In this document: positions 47,518 to 57,287 of the stretch, piece after piece
Numbering within the stretch: position 1 is the stretch's first letter
Layout of the letters: the number at the start of each line of letters is the position of its first letter
Assembly: GCA_029747015.1 (NCBI GenBank)
Contig: JAKOGI010000145.1
Coordinates: 617,501-681,500, forward strand
Source: Carnegiea gigantea
Taxonomy: Eukaryota; Streptophyta; Magnoliopsida; Caryophyllales; Cactaceae
Reading direction: 5' to 3'
Length of the DNA: 64,000 nt
Position numbers and translations under genes: made by a program
Notes under the pieces: model-generated
Database searches by the model: none
Told to the model about the DNA's origin: nothing
Seen by the model: only the letters and a program-made list of their open reading frames with translations

Positions 47518-49259
47518 ATGCGCAGGCGTAGCCAACGGGATCAACCACTTGCTCCTTTTGACCCAGAAATCGAAGCCACCGCCCGAAGGCAAAGCGGTGC
47601 AAGAAAGAGGCACCAAGCACAAGTCACAATGGCTGAGCAAGATCATCGAGTGTTGCGAGATTATGCCCTCCCTCAAGCATCGGGCATAACCTCCTCCATC
47701 GTTAGCCCTGCCATCGAGGCTAACAATTTCGAGCTCAGCCCCGCACTGATTACTTTTGTGGAGAGGGAGCAATTCAGCGGGCACCCCTCGGAAAACACCA
47801 ACGTACACCTTCGCAGATTCCTTGCGAAGTGCGATACCATCAAGCTGAACGAGGTGTCCACCAACGCAATCCGCCTACGGCTCTTTCCCTTCTCACTGCG
47901 GAATAGAGCCAGCGACTGGCTACAGAACGAGGAGCCCAACTCGTTCAACACTTGGGAAGTACTCTCAAAGGCATTCCTCAGCAAGTACTTCCCTCCTGGC
48001 AAGACTGCCAAGCTGAGGACAGACATCACCTCCTTTACCCAGCAGGACGGTGAGTCTCTTTATGAGGCCTGGGAGAGATTCAAAGACCTCCAGCGCCAGT
48101 GCCCCCACCACGGAGTTCCTGACTGGCTCCTAATCCAAACTTTCTATAATGGATTGGAGCGGTCAGTGAAGATCTTAGTTGATGCCGCAGCAGGGGGTGC
48201 TCTAATGGGCAAGTCTTGGAAGAGATGGCTTCCAACAACTATCACTGGTCGAGTGAGAGGGCCACCCCCAAAAGGGGCAGTGGCAAGCACGAGGTTGACG
48301 CTGTGACGCTCCTAGCGAGCAGGGTGGATGCCCTCGCACAGCGCCTGGAAAAAGTAACTACCTCATCAGCCACTTCTGCGAGGCCATCCATGGGGATCTA
48401 TGCCGTTTGTGAGGCATGCGGTGTACAGGGCCATACTGCCGTTGAGTGCTACAATGCCCTTCTAGCATTGAACACGTCAACGCCTACCATACTTACACCT
48501 CACCTCCTCAAAATAACCCCCATCCCACCTCCTACAGCCAGGGTTGGAAGAGTCACCCGAACCCCCTCTACAAAAATCCCAACCCCCATCCCCAACATTC
48601 CATCCAACTACCCGGTTTCCATAACCGACCTCCCTACACTCCACAACCTCCACCTCCCGAACCTACATCTTACCTGGAGAGTCTTATGGAGCGCTTCGTA
48701 GCGACTCAAACCACGACCAATGAGACTCTTAAGGAGTCCATCAATCTACTGACCTCCAAAGTAGATGCCATGGTCGCCCATCAGAAAACGATGGATACGC
48801 AGATTGCTCAGATTGCCCAACAGGTGAGCCTCCTGTCCCGACCTCAAGGGCAACTTCCAGGCCAGCCAAAGGTTAATCCCCGCCGCCACGTCAATGCCAT
48901 TTCCACGATGGAAGAGGGGTTAGAGGAGAGCCCAGTGATGGTTCTTCAGGAGGTAATTCCTGTTCCTGACTCTACAGGAACCGAGGGGCAAAAGAAGAAG
49001 GAAGAGAGTATGAGTTCTACTGAGGAGGCCACCCCTATACCTCCCATTCGGCCCTATCTGCCGCCGGTGCCTTACCCTCAATGACTGGCATGGTCCGAGC
49101 TACGTCAGCTTGAATCTAGATTCGCGCGATTTTTGAAAATCTTACGCCGAATCTATGCCGGTAGCCCCTTCCTGGAAGCTCTCAAGAGTACCCCTGCGCA
49201 ATTTAAATTTTTGCGAGAGCTCCTGTCCAAGAAGGGAGAATCTAGGGATGCTTCTGTAG
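47518..49259 (+). pseudogene. Athila gag with two frame breaks
   Basis: The first segment (47518-48215) encodes the Athila gag domain (SDWLQNEEPNSFNTWEVLSK, FLSKYFPPGKTAKLRTDI, ESLYEAWERFKDLQRQCPHH, FYNGLERSVKILVDAAAGGA). A small deletion near 48215, just after GKS, shifts frame into EEMASNNYHW and a zinc knuckle CEACGVQGHTAVEC (near 48404-48445). A second shift near 48455 leads to a Pro/Gln-rich segment and a coiled-coil-like region (to a stop at 49082-49084), followed by relics up to 49259. The in-frame Met at about 47630 may be the original start. Gag normally forms the particle shell. Confidence 0.9.
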
Positions 49260-49285
49260 TTTCCATTGGCACGGCGCCAAAAACT

Positions 49286-50745
49286 TGTTGCAGAAAAAAC
49301 AGAGTTTTAATATTTATAAACCCCAAGTGCAAGGTGTATCGTTGAGTACTTGGGGTGTCGTCCGCAGGGGATTGTGTTTTCAACTACCAGAGCTAACTAA
49401 AGCGTCTCAAGTTAGGCAAGATCGAAGGGTGAGAAGGGGAAACTAAACTACGCTACAAATACAGAAACAAGCGACTTGGAATTGTGATTTTACCAATGGA
49501 TGAACCAACTAACCAAGACGAGTCCTAACCTACCCAAACTACGCTACGAACAAGAGATGGTCGGTTGCACCATTAAAGACCACCCAAGCCCTCTCTCAAG
49601 GGTCATGAGCTAGTCTAGTTAGTCTAACCGCCTATTTTCATGGGGTTAGCCCAATTAGACCACAAAACTAGCAACCCCGGACCTAACTTGATTCGGATAT
49701 TATTCTCATGTCCCGAACTCATCCATTCCCTCTCCCACACTAGCAAATTGACCTCACCTCTCAGCATAAGTCAATCGCCCAAAAATATGGATGAAAACCC
49801 TCTCAGGCATTTCATCGAACACTTGGCGGGCGTGAAGGAAAACTCTAGGTTCTAAGCATGGATTGAGTATGGTTAGGCCAAATACAAGATTAATTAGCCA
49901 TCAAGAGGCTAATCACAACCCAAGCCAACACAATCTACCAACAAAACATCAAGAACACAACAAAACCTAAACTAACAAATAAGAACAAGAACATGAAGAA
50001 CAAAGCAAAGGGAATGAATTAAAACGAATCTAAACAAGTAAATAACATAAATTAACAACGAAAACTAAACATACAAACTAAACAAAGTAAATACAAGAAT
50101 TAAAACAACAAAACACAAACAAGAACAACAATGAAATAAGAGAAAAGGGGGAGAAAACTTAGTCTTGAATTGATGAAGGAACTTGAAATCCAAAGGTTGA
50201 ATCCAATGTTACAATCTTCAATCCTAAACTAATCTCCCTTATTAACTAAAATCTAACCTAAACTAACCTAGAAAATCGCCAGAGAGACGCCCTGAGCGAA
50301 GAACGAACTAACCCCCAAAACAAACGCCCGAAATAGGGTTATATCGCGAAACCCAGGCCCGACGCACGGCCGTGCCGAGACGCACGGCCGGCCGTGCGCC
50401 ACCACGCACGGTCAGAACGCACGGCCGTGCGTCTGGCCGTGCGCCACCACGCACGGTCAGAACGCACGGCCGTGCGTCTGGCCGTGCGTGGCTTCGGCCA
50501 CCGGTGCACGGCCGTGCCGACCTGCAGGTCGGCCGTGCACCGTCCTTCGCTGCTGCTTCTCGCCTGTTTTCGCTGATTTTCATCGTTTTGTCCCATCTTC
50601 GTCCCTTTCCGCAGCGTTTGTTTGATTTGGAGTTATTTCCTACAAGACACAAATAAAACAAGGTAAAATCCTAAAGAATTAAGTTATTATACGAGTAAAA
50701 AGTGGGTGAAGAAGCACGTAAAATGGGTAAATTTACCGTTCAACA
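49286..50745 (-). repeat. LTR-A
   Basis: 1460 bp, TGTTGCAG...GTTCAACA on the + strand. Very similar to LTR-C apart from an extra 45-bp unit in the GC-rich array. Confidence 0.9.
50361..50545. repeat. GCACGGCCGTGC array with 45-bp tandem unit, LTR-A
   Basis: Multiple GCACGG/CCGTGC arms. A 45-bp unit beginning GCCGTGCGCCACCACGCACG occurs twice in tandem (starting 50391 and 50436); the related LTR-C has it once. The array lies about 200-385 bp from the U3 end of the LTR. Confidence 0.9.
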
Positions 50746-50761
50746 CACCCCCACACCTATC

Positions 50762-50783
50762 TTTTGCTCGTCCTCGAGCAAAA
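50762..50783 (-). other. Pre-PPT stem-loop, perfect
   Basis: On the + strand TTTTGCTCG, loop TCCT, CGAGCAAAA: a 9-bp perfect stem with an AGGA loop on the element's strand. It is followed by AGATAGGTGTGGGGGTG (polypurine tract, 50746-50761) directly against LTR-A. Confidence 0.85.
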
Positions 50784-50789
50784 ATAAAA

Positions 50790-52171
50790 GAAAAACTAAA
50801 GTAACCAACTAACTCACTTTTGTAGGAATCACGGTTACATTTAGCGTATGCAACAAGCCCTTTAAACATCTTGGTCACCCCAAGTGGACGAGTAAAGTCT
50901 CGTGAGGGTTTGCAGAAGATATACCCACAAAATCTCAAAAAGGAAAAACAAAGAAAAGAGAAAACAAAATCGAAAAATGAAAATGACAAAACAAAATATA
51001 TACATCCGGGTGAACTGTATACGTTCGGATCAACCAAAACCCCCTAGTAGCTCAAGTATTAGTCTGTACACAAGCGTTATATGCATTTCATGACACATCA
51101 TCCCAAAGAATGGCATTCAGATATCAGCTTTTCACCCCACGACGCATGAAAATAATGAATCCATCCTGGTGCCTGTGTGCAAGTGTATCATCACCCTGAA
51201 ACTAAGCCTACCAAAACCAAACTCAATCCCACGCAATTGACACAAGCTACTTTTTCGAATGGCTAGCATGGAAAGCAGGCTTCCCCAGTAGCAGTATTGC
51301 CTCAAAGGGTAACACCCAGTAGCGCATGCCTCAAAGGGGTACTTGTCATTTCCAACTCTTTTCTTCCCCACTTGTTTTTCTTTTCCATTATTTTTTTTTC
51401 ATTACAAACTCATGTCACGCCTCAAAGGGATGCACCCAGTAGCGTTTGAATTGGTTTGTTTTTTTTTTTTTTGCTTTTGTTTTGGAAAAAAGGGGGTGCC
51501 AGCGCATATAAAGGGAATTGTGCAGTTGACAGTGGGAGAGTCGATCGTGAAAGACTAAGAATTCAGGATAATGACAATACATGAATTCAGGACTGGATTG
51601 CAAAATTACAATGGACTATTGGGGTTAGAACTGAGGTCTAAAACGACAGACTGGGGATGAACATCTATCATGCACATTATACTTATATACGAGCTAATAG
51701 TCAAGGTATCAGGGATCAAGGCTGATCAAAATAGTACAAAACTCCCCTAAATGCAAAAAGAAAAAGAAAAATTATACAAAAAGGAGAAAAATTGAAAAAT
51801 TTACACAAAAATGAAAAATTTTCACAAAAATAAGAAGAAAAAGGGGTGAGATGACCCCACCCCCACACCTAAATCTCACAATGTCCTCATTGGGAGCCGT
51901 GAGTCATCACCAACACACAAAAATAAAGAAAATAAAAACAAACACAAGAAAAACCAAAGACGACAAAAATATACACAAGCTAACATACTCTCCCAAAAAC
52001 ACAATCTCACCCAAAACAACAACACGATCACACATATATACAAACTACACCACCAAAAACAAATATGGATCAATCCAACAACACCACCAATCACAACACA
52101 ATAAAAATCCACAAAAACACAAAAATGGTGATCATAGCCAACAACGGCTCAACAACATCCAAATTTCACCA
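50790..52171 (-). other. Non-coding 3' part of the non-autonomous element
   Basis: Low-complexity, A-rich on the + strand, no gene. It contains direct repeats built from GCCTCAAAGGG and CACCCAGTAGCG at 51284-51346 and 51416-51448. The first about 120 bp are conserved with 36497-36640 of the older element, including the segment TAGGAATCACGGTTACATTT. Confidence 0.7.
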
Positions 52172-53617
52172 TCAGATGATCACCAACAAAAACACAATCC
52201 TAATATTCACAACTAAACAAAAACAAAAAGAAAGAATAGAAAAATAAAAAGAAGGGGGGAGGAGAGTGAGAACGAGTATACCAGGTCGAGTACTGAATGT
52301 ACCCGAACTATTCCATGACGACTTAAGGAGCATCAGCCACTCCTTGCCGCTCAAGATGCGAGTCGTCAGCTCGGATGTAGTCAAAGCTCTCAGGAGCTTA
52401 TCATGCATAGCTGCATGTAGCTCGGAATGGTGTGAGTAAGGGAACACTGGTAAAGATGGAGCAAACAAAGTTAGTGTCCTCTTAAACTGACCAAATACCT
52501 GTGAGAAATCAGCAGAAAAATCAAATGCAATAGTCAACGCGATTTCTCCAGGCATGCCCTCTAGGTACGGACGAGAAGGATCAAGGAGGGGGTCATACCC
52601 TCTAAAAGTACCTAGAGACTTACGGCAGGCAGCCTCATTCCCCTCAAGTATCACAAGAGGATCGATAAGCGACAAATCACAACACTTAGGGGAATGGGAG
52701 GGTGGTGAACATGAATAGGAAGCATGGGATGTATCAAGAGAGGTGGGGGATATATTATCAACAAAATCAGGACTAGTTGGCCCTGCAACCACAACATCCA
52801 TGCATGAAGTCCCTGTGGGAGTCCCATAAAAAGTATGCACCTCAATAGAAACATTGTTGGACTCAGACCAAGTATCATCCTCCTCAACACTAGCGCTAAC
52901 GCCAAAGGTCTCACCTATCTCAAACTCCGTCGACTGAGCTAAAGGAGAAGGTGTATCAGGAAAGGTCATGATAAGCGCAGTGTTGTCCCAAAGGGTATTA
53001 CGAAAGGATGAAGCAACAGTGAGTGAAGTGGTCAAGGGAGGGTCAAGTACGTCCTCTAGTCCGGACTCTAGAGGTGGTAAAGACGCACCATCATCACACA
53101 GGTTGACATCAAGTCTAGGAGCACTAGAACTAGGGTCAATCTCGGGTGATAGGTCATACTCCCGCATTTTATTAACAAACTCAGCAAACTCAACTTGTTG
53201 CTTATTCATTGTCTCTATCATATTGCTAAGTCTAGCAAAGCCTTCATTAGAAATATAATAGGGACAAGAAGTACTGGCGTGGTCAGAACAATGGCAAATT
53301 TCGCACACAGGAGGGGCATAATTAGGGATGCAAGGGGGTGGGGTACAAGAATCAGAACAACTAGTTTCAAATTCATAAGTATCCCAAGCCAACCACTCAA
53401 GTAATTCCCAAGCTTCATCAACATTTCGAGCATAAAAGTCCCAATGCTCCAAAAGAGAATGGGTCTCACAATTCACACTCTCATCAACAACATGCAATAT
53501 TTTCCATTTCCCATATAAACATCCGCGAGAAGCACATTGAGCAAGATAAGCATGTAAACGATCCCAATAACGGTAAAATAGTTCTTGCTCACATTGGGGA
53601 AAATGAAAAATTGTCAT
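52172..53617 (-). CDS. Gag-like protein of the non-autonomous element (481 aa)
   Basis: One uninterrupted frame, the only long ORF in the element. Residues about 8-85 (EQELFYRYWDRLHAYLAQC, then DEAWELLEWLAWDTYEFE) align in order with the second half of the Athila gag domain (ESLYEAWERFKDLQRQC, then EE-LLEEMA-NNYHW). A canonical CX2CX4HX4C zinc knuckle follows (C105, C108, H113, C118). Residues about 130-430 are acidic and Ser/Pro-rich with no domain I recognise, and the last about 30 are hydrophobic. I infer a shortened gag that may bind element RNA and co-assemble with an autonomous Athila's particles. A broken homologue lies at 38690-39800. It could instead be a satellite-specific protein that merely borrowed the knuckle. 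Confidence 0.7.
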   Translation of the reverse strand: MTIFHFPQCEQELFYRYWDRLHAYLAQCASRGCLYGKWKILHVVDESVNCETHSLLEHWDFYARNVDEAWELLEWLAWDTYEFETSCSDSCTPPPCIPNYAPPVCEICHCSDHASTSCPYYISNEGFARLSNMIETMNKQQVEFAEFVNKMREYDLSPEIDPSSSAPRLDVNLCDDGASLPPLESGLEDVLDPPLTTSLTVASSFRNTLWDNTALIMTFPDTPSPLAQSTEFEIGETFGVSASVEEDDTWSESNNVSIEVHTFYGTPTGTSCMDVVVAGPTSPDFVDNISPTSLDTSHASYSCSPPSHSPKCCDLSLIDPLVILEGNEAACRKSLGTFRGYDPLLDPSRPYLEGMPGEIALTIAFDFSADFSQVFGQFKRTLTLFAPSLPVFPYSHHSELHAAMHDKLLRALTTSELTTRILSGKEWLMLLKSSWNSSGTFSTRPGILVLTLLPPSFYFSILSFCFCLVVNIRIVFLLVII

Positions 53618-53696
53618 TGAATTTTTTTTCTAATGAAGTAATTCCCAAGCCTAGCCTCGAATGCTGAAGTAAACCCTAATATTGAAAAACGCCAAT

Positions 53697-53714
53697 TCCC
53701 CGGCAACGGCGCCA
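53697..53714 (-). other. tRNA-Asp primer-binding site, perfect
   Basis: On the minus strand TGGCGCCGTTGCCGGGGA, exact complement of the tRNA-Asp 3' end, separated from LTR-B by AGTTTT. Confidence 0.92.
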
Positions 53715-53720
53715 AAAACT

Positions 53721-55152
53721 TGTTGCAGGATGTTGCATGAAAAACAGAGTTTTAATATTTATAAACCCCAAGTGCAAGGTGTATCGTTGAGTACTTGGGG
53801 TGTCGTCCGCAGGGAATTGTGTTTTCAACTACCAGAGCTAACTAAAGCGTCTCAAGTTAGGCAGGATCGAAGGGTGAAAAGGGGGAACTAAACTACGTTA
53901 TAAACACAGAAACAAACGACTTGGAGTTATGATTTTACCAATGGATAAACTAACTAACCAAGATGAGTCCTAACCTACCCAAACCACACTACGAACTAGA
54001 GATGGTCGGTTGCATCATCAAAGACCACCCAAGCCCTCTTTCAAGGGTCATGAGCTAGTCTAACTCGCGTAACCACCTACTTTCGTGGGGTTAGTCAAAT
54101 TAGACCACAAAACTAGCAACCCCGGACCTAGCTCGATTCGGATACTACTTTCGTGTCTCGAACTCGGCCATTCCCTCTCCCACACTAGCAAATTGACCTC
54201 ACCTCTCAGCATAAGTCAATCGCCCAAAAATATGGATGAAAACCCTCTCAGGCATTTCATCGAACACTTGGCGGGCGTGAAGGAAAACTCTAAGTTCTAG
54301 GCATAGATTGGGTGTGGTTAGGCCTAGTACAGGATCAATTAGCCATCAAGAGGCTAATCATAATTCAAGCCAACACAATCTACCAACAAATCATGAAAAA
54401 CGCGTGAAAACCTAAACTAACCAACAAGAACATAAACTTGAAGAGCAAAACGAAGGGAATGAAATAAAACGAATCTAAACAACTAAACAACATAAATTAA
54501 CAATGAAAACTAAACGAATAAACTTAAACAAAACAAATACAAGAATTAAAATTAACAAAACATAAACAAGAATAACAATGAAATAAATAGAGAAAAGGAA
54601 GAGGGAAACTTATGCTTGAATTGATTGAAGAACTTGAAATCCACAAGCTTGAATCCCCAAAATACAAACAACTAAAATCCTAATCTAATCCCTTCAAAGG
54701 GGTTTTTATTGGTTAAAAACCTAAACTAAACTACCCTAAGGAAGTCCAAGAAGAAGCCCCGAACAAGGTCGAGAAAAGAGGATTAAATAGAAGACAAGGC
54801 GGACCGCGAAGAACCGAAAGAAACAAAGGGGGGCACGACCGTGCCTAGGTGGCACGGCTGCACCGTGCCAGGTGGCACGGCCGTGCCACGTGGCACGGGG
54901 TGGCCGTGCCACCTTGCTGGCCGGTCGTCCCGGCTGGCTCCCGTTTTTCCGCCTTTTCGCCTGTTTTGATCCTTTTCTGCCCTTTTTCGCGACATTTGCT
55001 TGGTTCAACTTATTACCTGTAAGAATAAACAAAACAAGTAAAAATCTCAAAGAATACTTAATAAAACAAGAAAAACTCTAAAGATTACGTTATTATACAA
55101 GCTAAGATTAGGTGAAAAGGGCACGTAAAATGCGACAAATTATCGCCTAACA
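53721..55152 (-). repeat. LTR-B
   Basis: 1432 bp. Begins TGTTGCAGGATGTTGCATG on the + strand, with an about 10-bp insertion relative to LTR-A, and ends CGCCTAACA. Its GC-rich array (54832-54910) differs in sequence and spacing from those in LTR-A and LTR-C. Confidence 0.88.
54832..54910. repeat. GGCACGG/CCGTGCC array, LTR-B
   Basis: Units GGCACGACCGTGCC, GGCACGGCTGCACCGTGCC, GGCACGGCCGTGCC and GGCACGGGGTGGCCGTGCC separated by short linkers. The unit form resembles the Athila LTR array more than that of LTR-A. Confidence 0.88.
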
Positions 55153-56563
55153 CAGGAAAAACAGAGTTTTAATATTTATAAACCCCAAGTGCAAGGTGTA
55201 TCATTGAGTACTTGGGGTGTCTTCCGCAGGGAATTGTATTTCCAACTACCAGAGCTAACTAAAGCGTCTAAAGCTAGGCAGGATCGAAGGGTGAGAAGGG
55301 GAAACTAAACTACGCTACAAATACAGAAACAAGCGACTTGGAATTGTGATTTTACCAATGGATGAACCAACTAACCAAGATGAGTCCTAACCTACCCAAA
55401 CTAAGTTATGAACAAGAGATGGTCGGTTGCACCATTAAAGACCACCCAAGCCCTCTCTCAAGGGTCATGAGCTAGTCTAGGTAGTCTAACCGCCTATTTT
55501 CATGGGGTTAGCCCAACTAGACCACAAAACTAGCAACCCCGGACCTAACTCGATTCGGATACTATTCTCGTGTCCCGAACTCGGCCATTCCCTCTCCCAC
55601 ACTAGCAAATTGACCTCACCTCTCAGCATAAGTCAATCGCCCAAAAATATGGATGAAAACCCTCTCAGGCATTTCATCGAACACTTGGCGGGCGTGAAGG
55701 AAAACTCTAGGTTCTAAGCATGGATTGAGTATGGTTAGGCCAAATACAAGATTAATTAGCCATCAAGAGGCTAATCACAACCCAAGCCAACACAATCTAC
55801 CAACAAAACATCAAGAACACAACAAAACCTAAACTAACAAATAAGAACAAGAACATGAAGAACAAAGCAAAGGGAATGAATTAAAACGAATCTAAACAAG
55901 TAAATAACATAAATTAACAACGAAAACTAAACATACAAACTAAACAAAGTAAATACAAGAATTAAAACAACAAAACACAAACAAGAACAACAATGAAATA
56001 AATAGAGAAAGGGGGAGAAAACTTAGTCTTGAATTGATGAAGGAACTTGAAATCCAAAGGTTGAATCCAATGTTACAATCTTCAATCCTAAACTAATCTC
56101 CCTTATTAACTAAAATCTAACCTAAACTAACCTAGAAAATCGCCAGAGAGACGCCCTGAGCGAAGAACGAACTAACCCCCAAAACAGACGCCCGAAATCG
56201 GGTTATATCGCGAAACCCAGGCCCGACGCACGGCCGTGCCGGACGCACGGCCGGCCGTGCGCCACCACGCACGGTCAGAACGCACGGTCGTGCGTCTGGC
56301 CGTGCGTGGCTTCGGCCACCGGTGCACGGCCGTGCCGACCTGCAGGTCGGCCGTGCACCGTCCTTCGCTGCTGCTTCTCGCCTGTTTTCGCTGATTTTCA
56401 TCGTTTTGTCCCATCTTCGTCCCTTTCCGCAGCGTTTGTTTGATTTGGAGTTATTTCCTACAAGACACAAATAAAACAAGGTAAAATCCTAAAGAATTAA
56501 GTTATTATACGAGTAAAAGGTGGGTGAAGAGGCACGTAAAATGGGTAAATTTACCGTTCAACA
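55153..56563 (-). repeat. LTR-C, truncated by five bases
   Basis: 1411 bp. On the + strand it begins CAGGAAAAACAGAG, lacking the TGTTG that opens its relatives, directly after the CA end of LTR-B. It ends GTTCAACA next to CGGATCC, the resumption of the younger Athila's gene. Confidence 0.88.
56224..56362. repeat. GCACGGCCGTGC array, LTR-C
   Basis: Same array as in LTR-A but with one 45-bp unit fewer. Confidence 0.88.
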
Positions 56564-56565
56564 CG

Positions 56566-57280
56566 GATCCTACAGCGCGCTCTTACAGAGGCGGTCGCCA
56601 CCCAAGCTGCAGGACCCCGGCAGTTTCTCCATCCCATGCTGCATAGGGGAGGTGCAGATCGAGAGAGCCCTTTGCGATCTGGGCGCCAGTATGAGTATCA
56701 TGTCGCTCTCTCTCTGTAAGAAGCTGCAATTATGGGACCCCACACCCACCAGCATTACTATTCAGCTCACAGACTGCTCCATCAGGCGGCCTGTGGGTAT
56801 TCTAGAGGACATCCCAGTCCAGGTGGAAAACTTTCTGGTCCCCTGTGACTTTATCGTCCTTGACATGGACGATGCCCTCCCGCCCCCTTCATCCTAGGTC
56901 GCCCATTTCTTGCGACCGCAGGGGCGGTGATTGACGTGCATATGGGCACCCTGTCCTTCACCGTTTATGGCGAGCGAGTAGATTTCTACATTCCACCACC
57001 CGCACCACCTACTGCACCTGATGCCCACTCCACACCTGCAGCCCCTACTCCTTCCACTCCTCCACCCATCCCGAGAGTGGAACTTCTTGATTGGGGTGGC
57101 GGATCCCATCTGAGGCCGCCTGTCCTGCCTCCCCCACGTCCATCACCTACTGCTGCCTTTGGCGGGCCTCCTTGGGCGACACTAATGCTTGTTTTCACCC
57201 CTGGGGAGGTGCTGGCTACCTCACCATCCACTTCTTCCATTCCCACACCTCCCTCCAGCATGCGAGCTTCGTCCTCCTGA
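56566..57280 (+). pseudogene. Athila protease domain and Pro-rich tail
   Basis: Continues the gag-pol frame after the nested insertion: SPPKLQDPGSFSIPC, then the retropepsin segment ALCDLGASMSIM (D-L-G-A in place of D-S/T-G-A, as is usual in Athila) and LGRPFLATAGAVIDV. A one-base shift lies near 56890. The frame then becomes Pro/Ser/Thr-rich and stops at 57278-57280. Nothing resembling RT follows, where an intact Athila would continue for about 3 kb. Confidence 0.85.
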
Positions 57281-57287
57281 GGTAAGG

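Larger units (their letters stand above)
49286..56563 (-). mobile_element. Three-LTR non-autonomous Athila-related complex
   Basis: Reading on the minus strand: LTR-C (56563-55153), LTR-B (55152-53721), tRNA-Asp primer-binding site, interior with one long gag-like ORF, hairpin plus polypurine tract, LTR-A (50745-49286). LTR-A and LTR-C are the closest pair; LTR-B is more divergent. LTR-C lacks the last five bases (CAACA) at its junction with LTR-B. Beyond LTR-A lies AGTTTTTGGCGCCGTG, a copy of leader and primer-binding site, before the host sequence. No target duplication. There is no RT or integrase. Confidence 0.85.

Noticed and set aside
50361..50545. CpG-island promoter of a host gene
   Set aside because: The island is part of LTR-A, repeated in other LTR copies, and no gene follows.
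50308..50661. Arg/Pro-rich ORFs over GC-rich islands (also at 3483-3850, 46074-46381, 54736-55050, 56132-56479, 59357-59768)
   Set aside because: They translate the GCACGG/CCGTGC arrays; residue patterns simply mirror the DNA repeat and frames are open on both strands.
51284..51448. CRISPR-like direct repeats
   Set aside because: Plant nuclear retroelement context, two or three irregular copies, no regular spacers.
56908..57280. Host proline-rich protein
   Set aside because: Frame is continuous with the Athila protease and lies inside the element.
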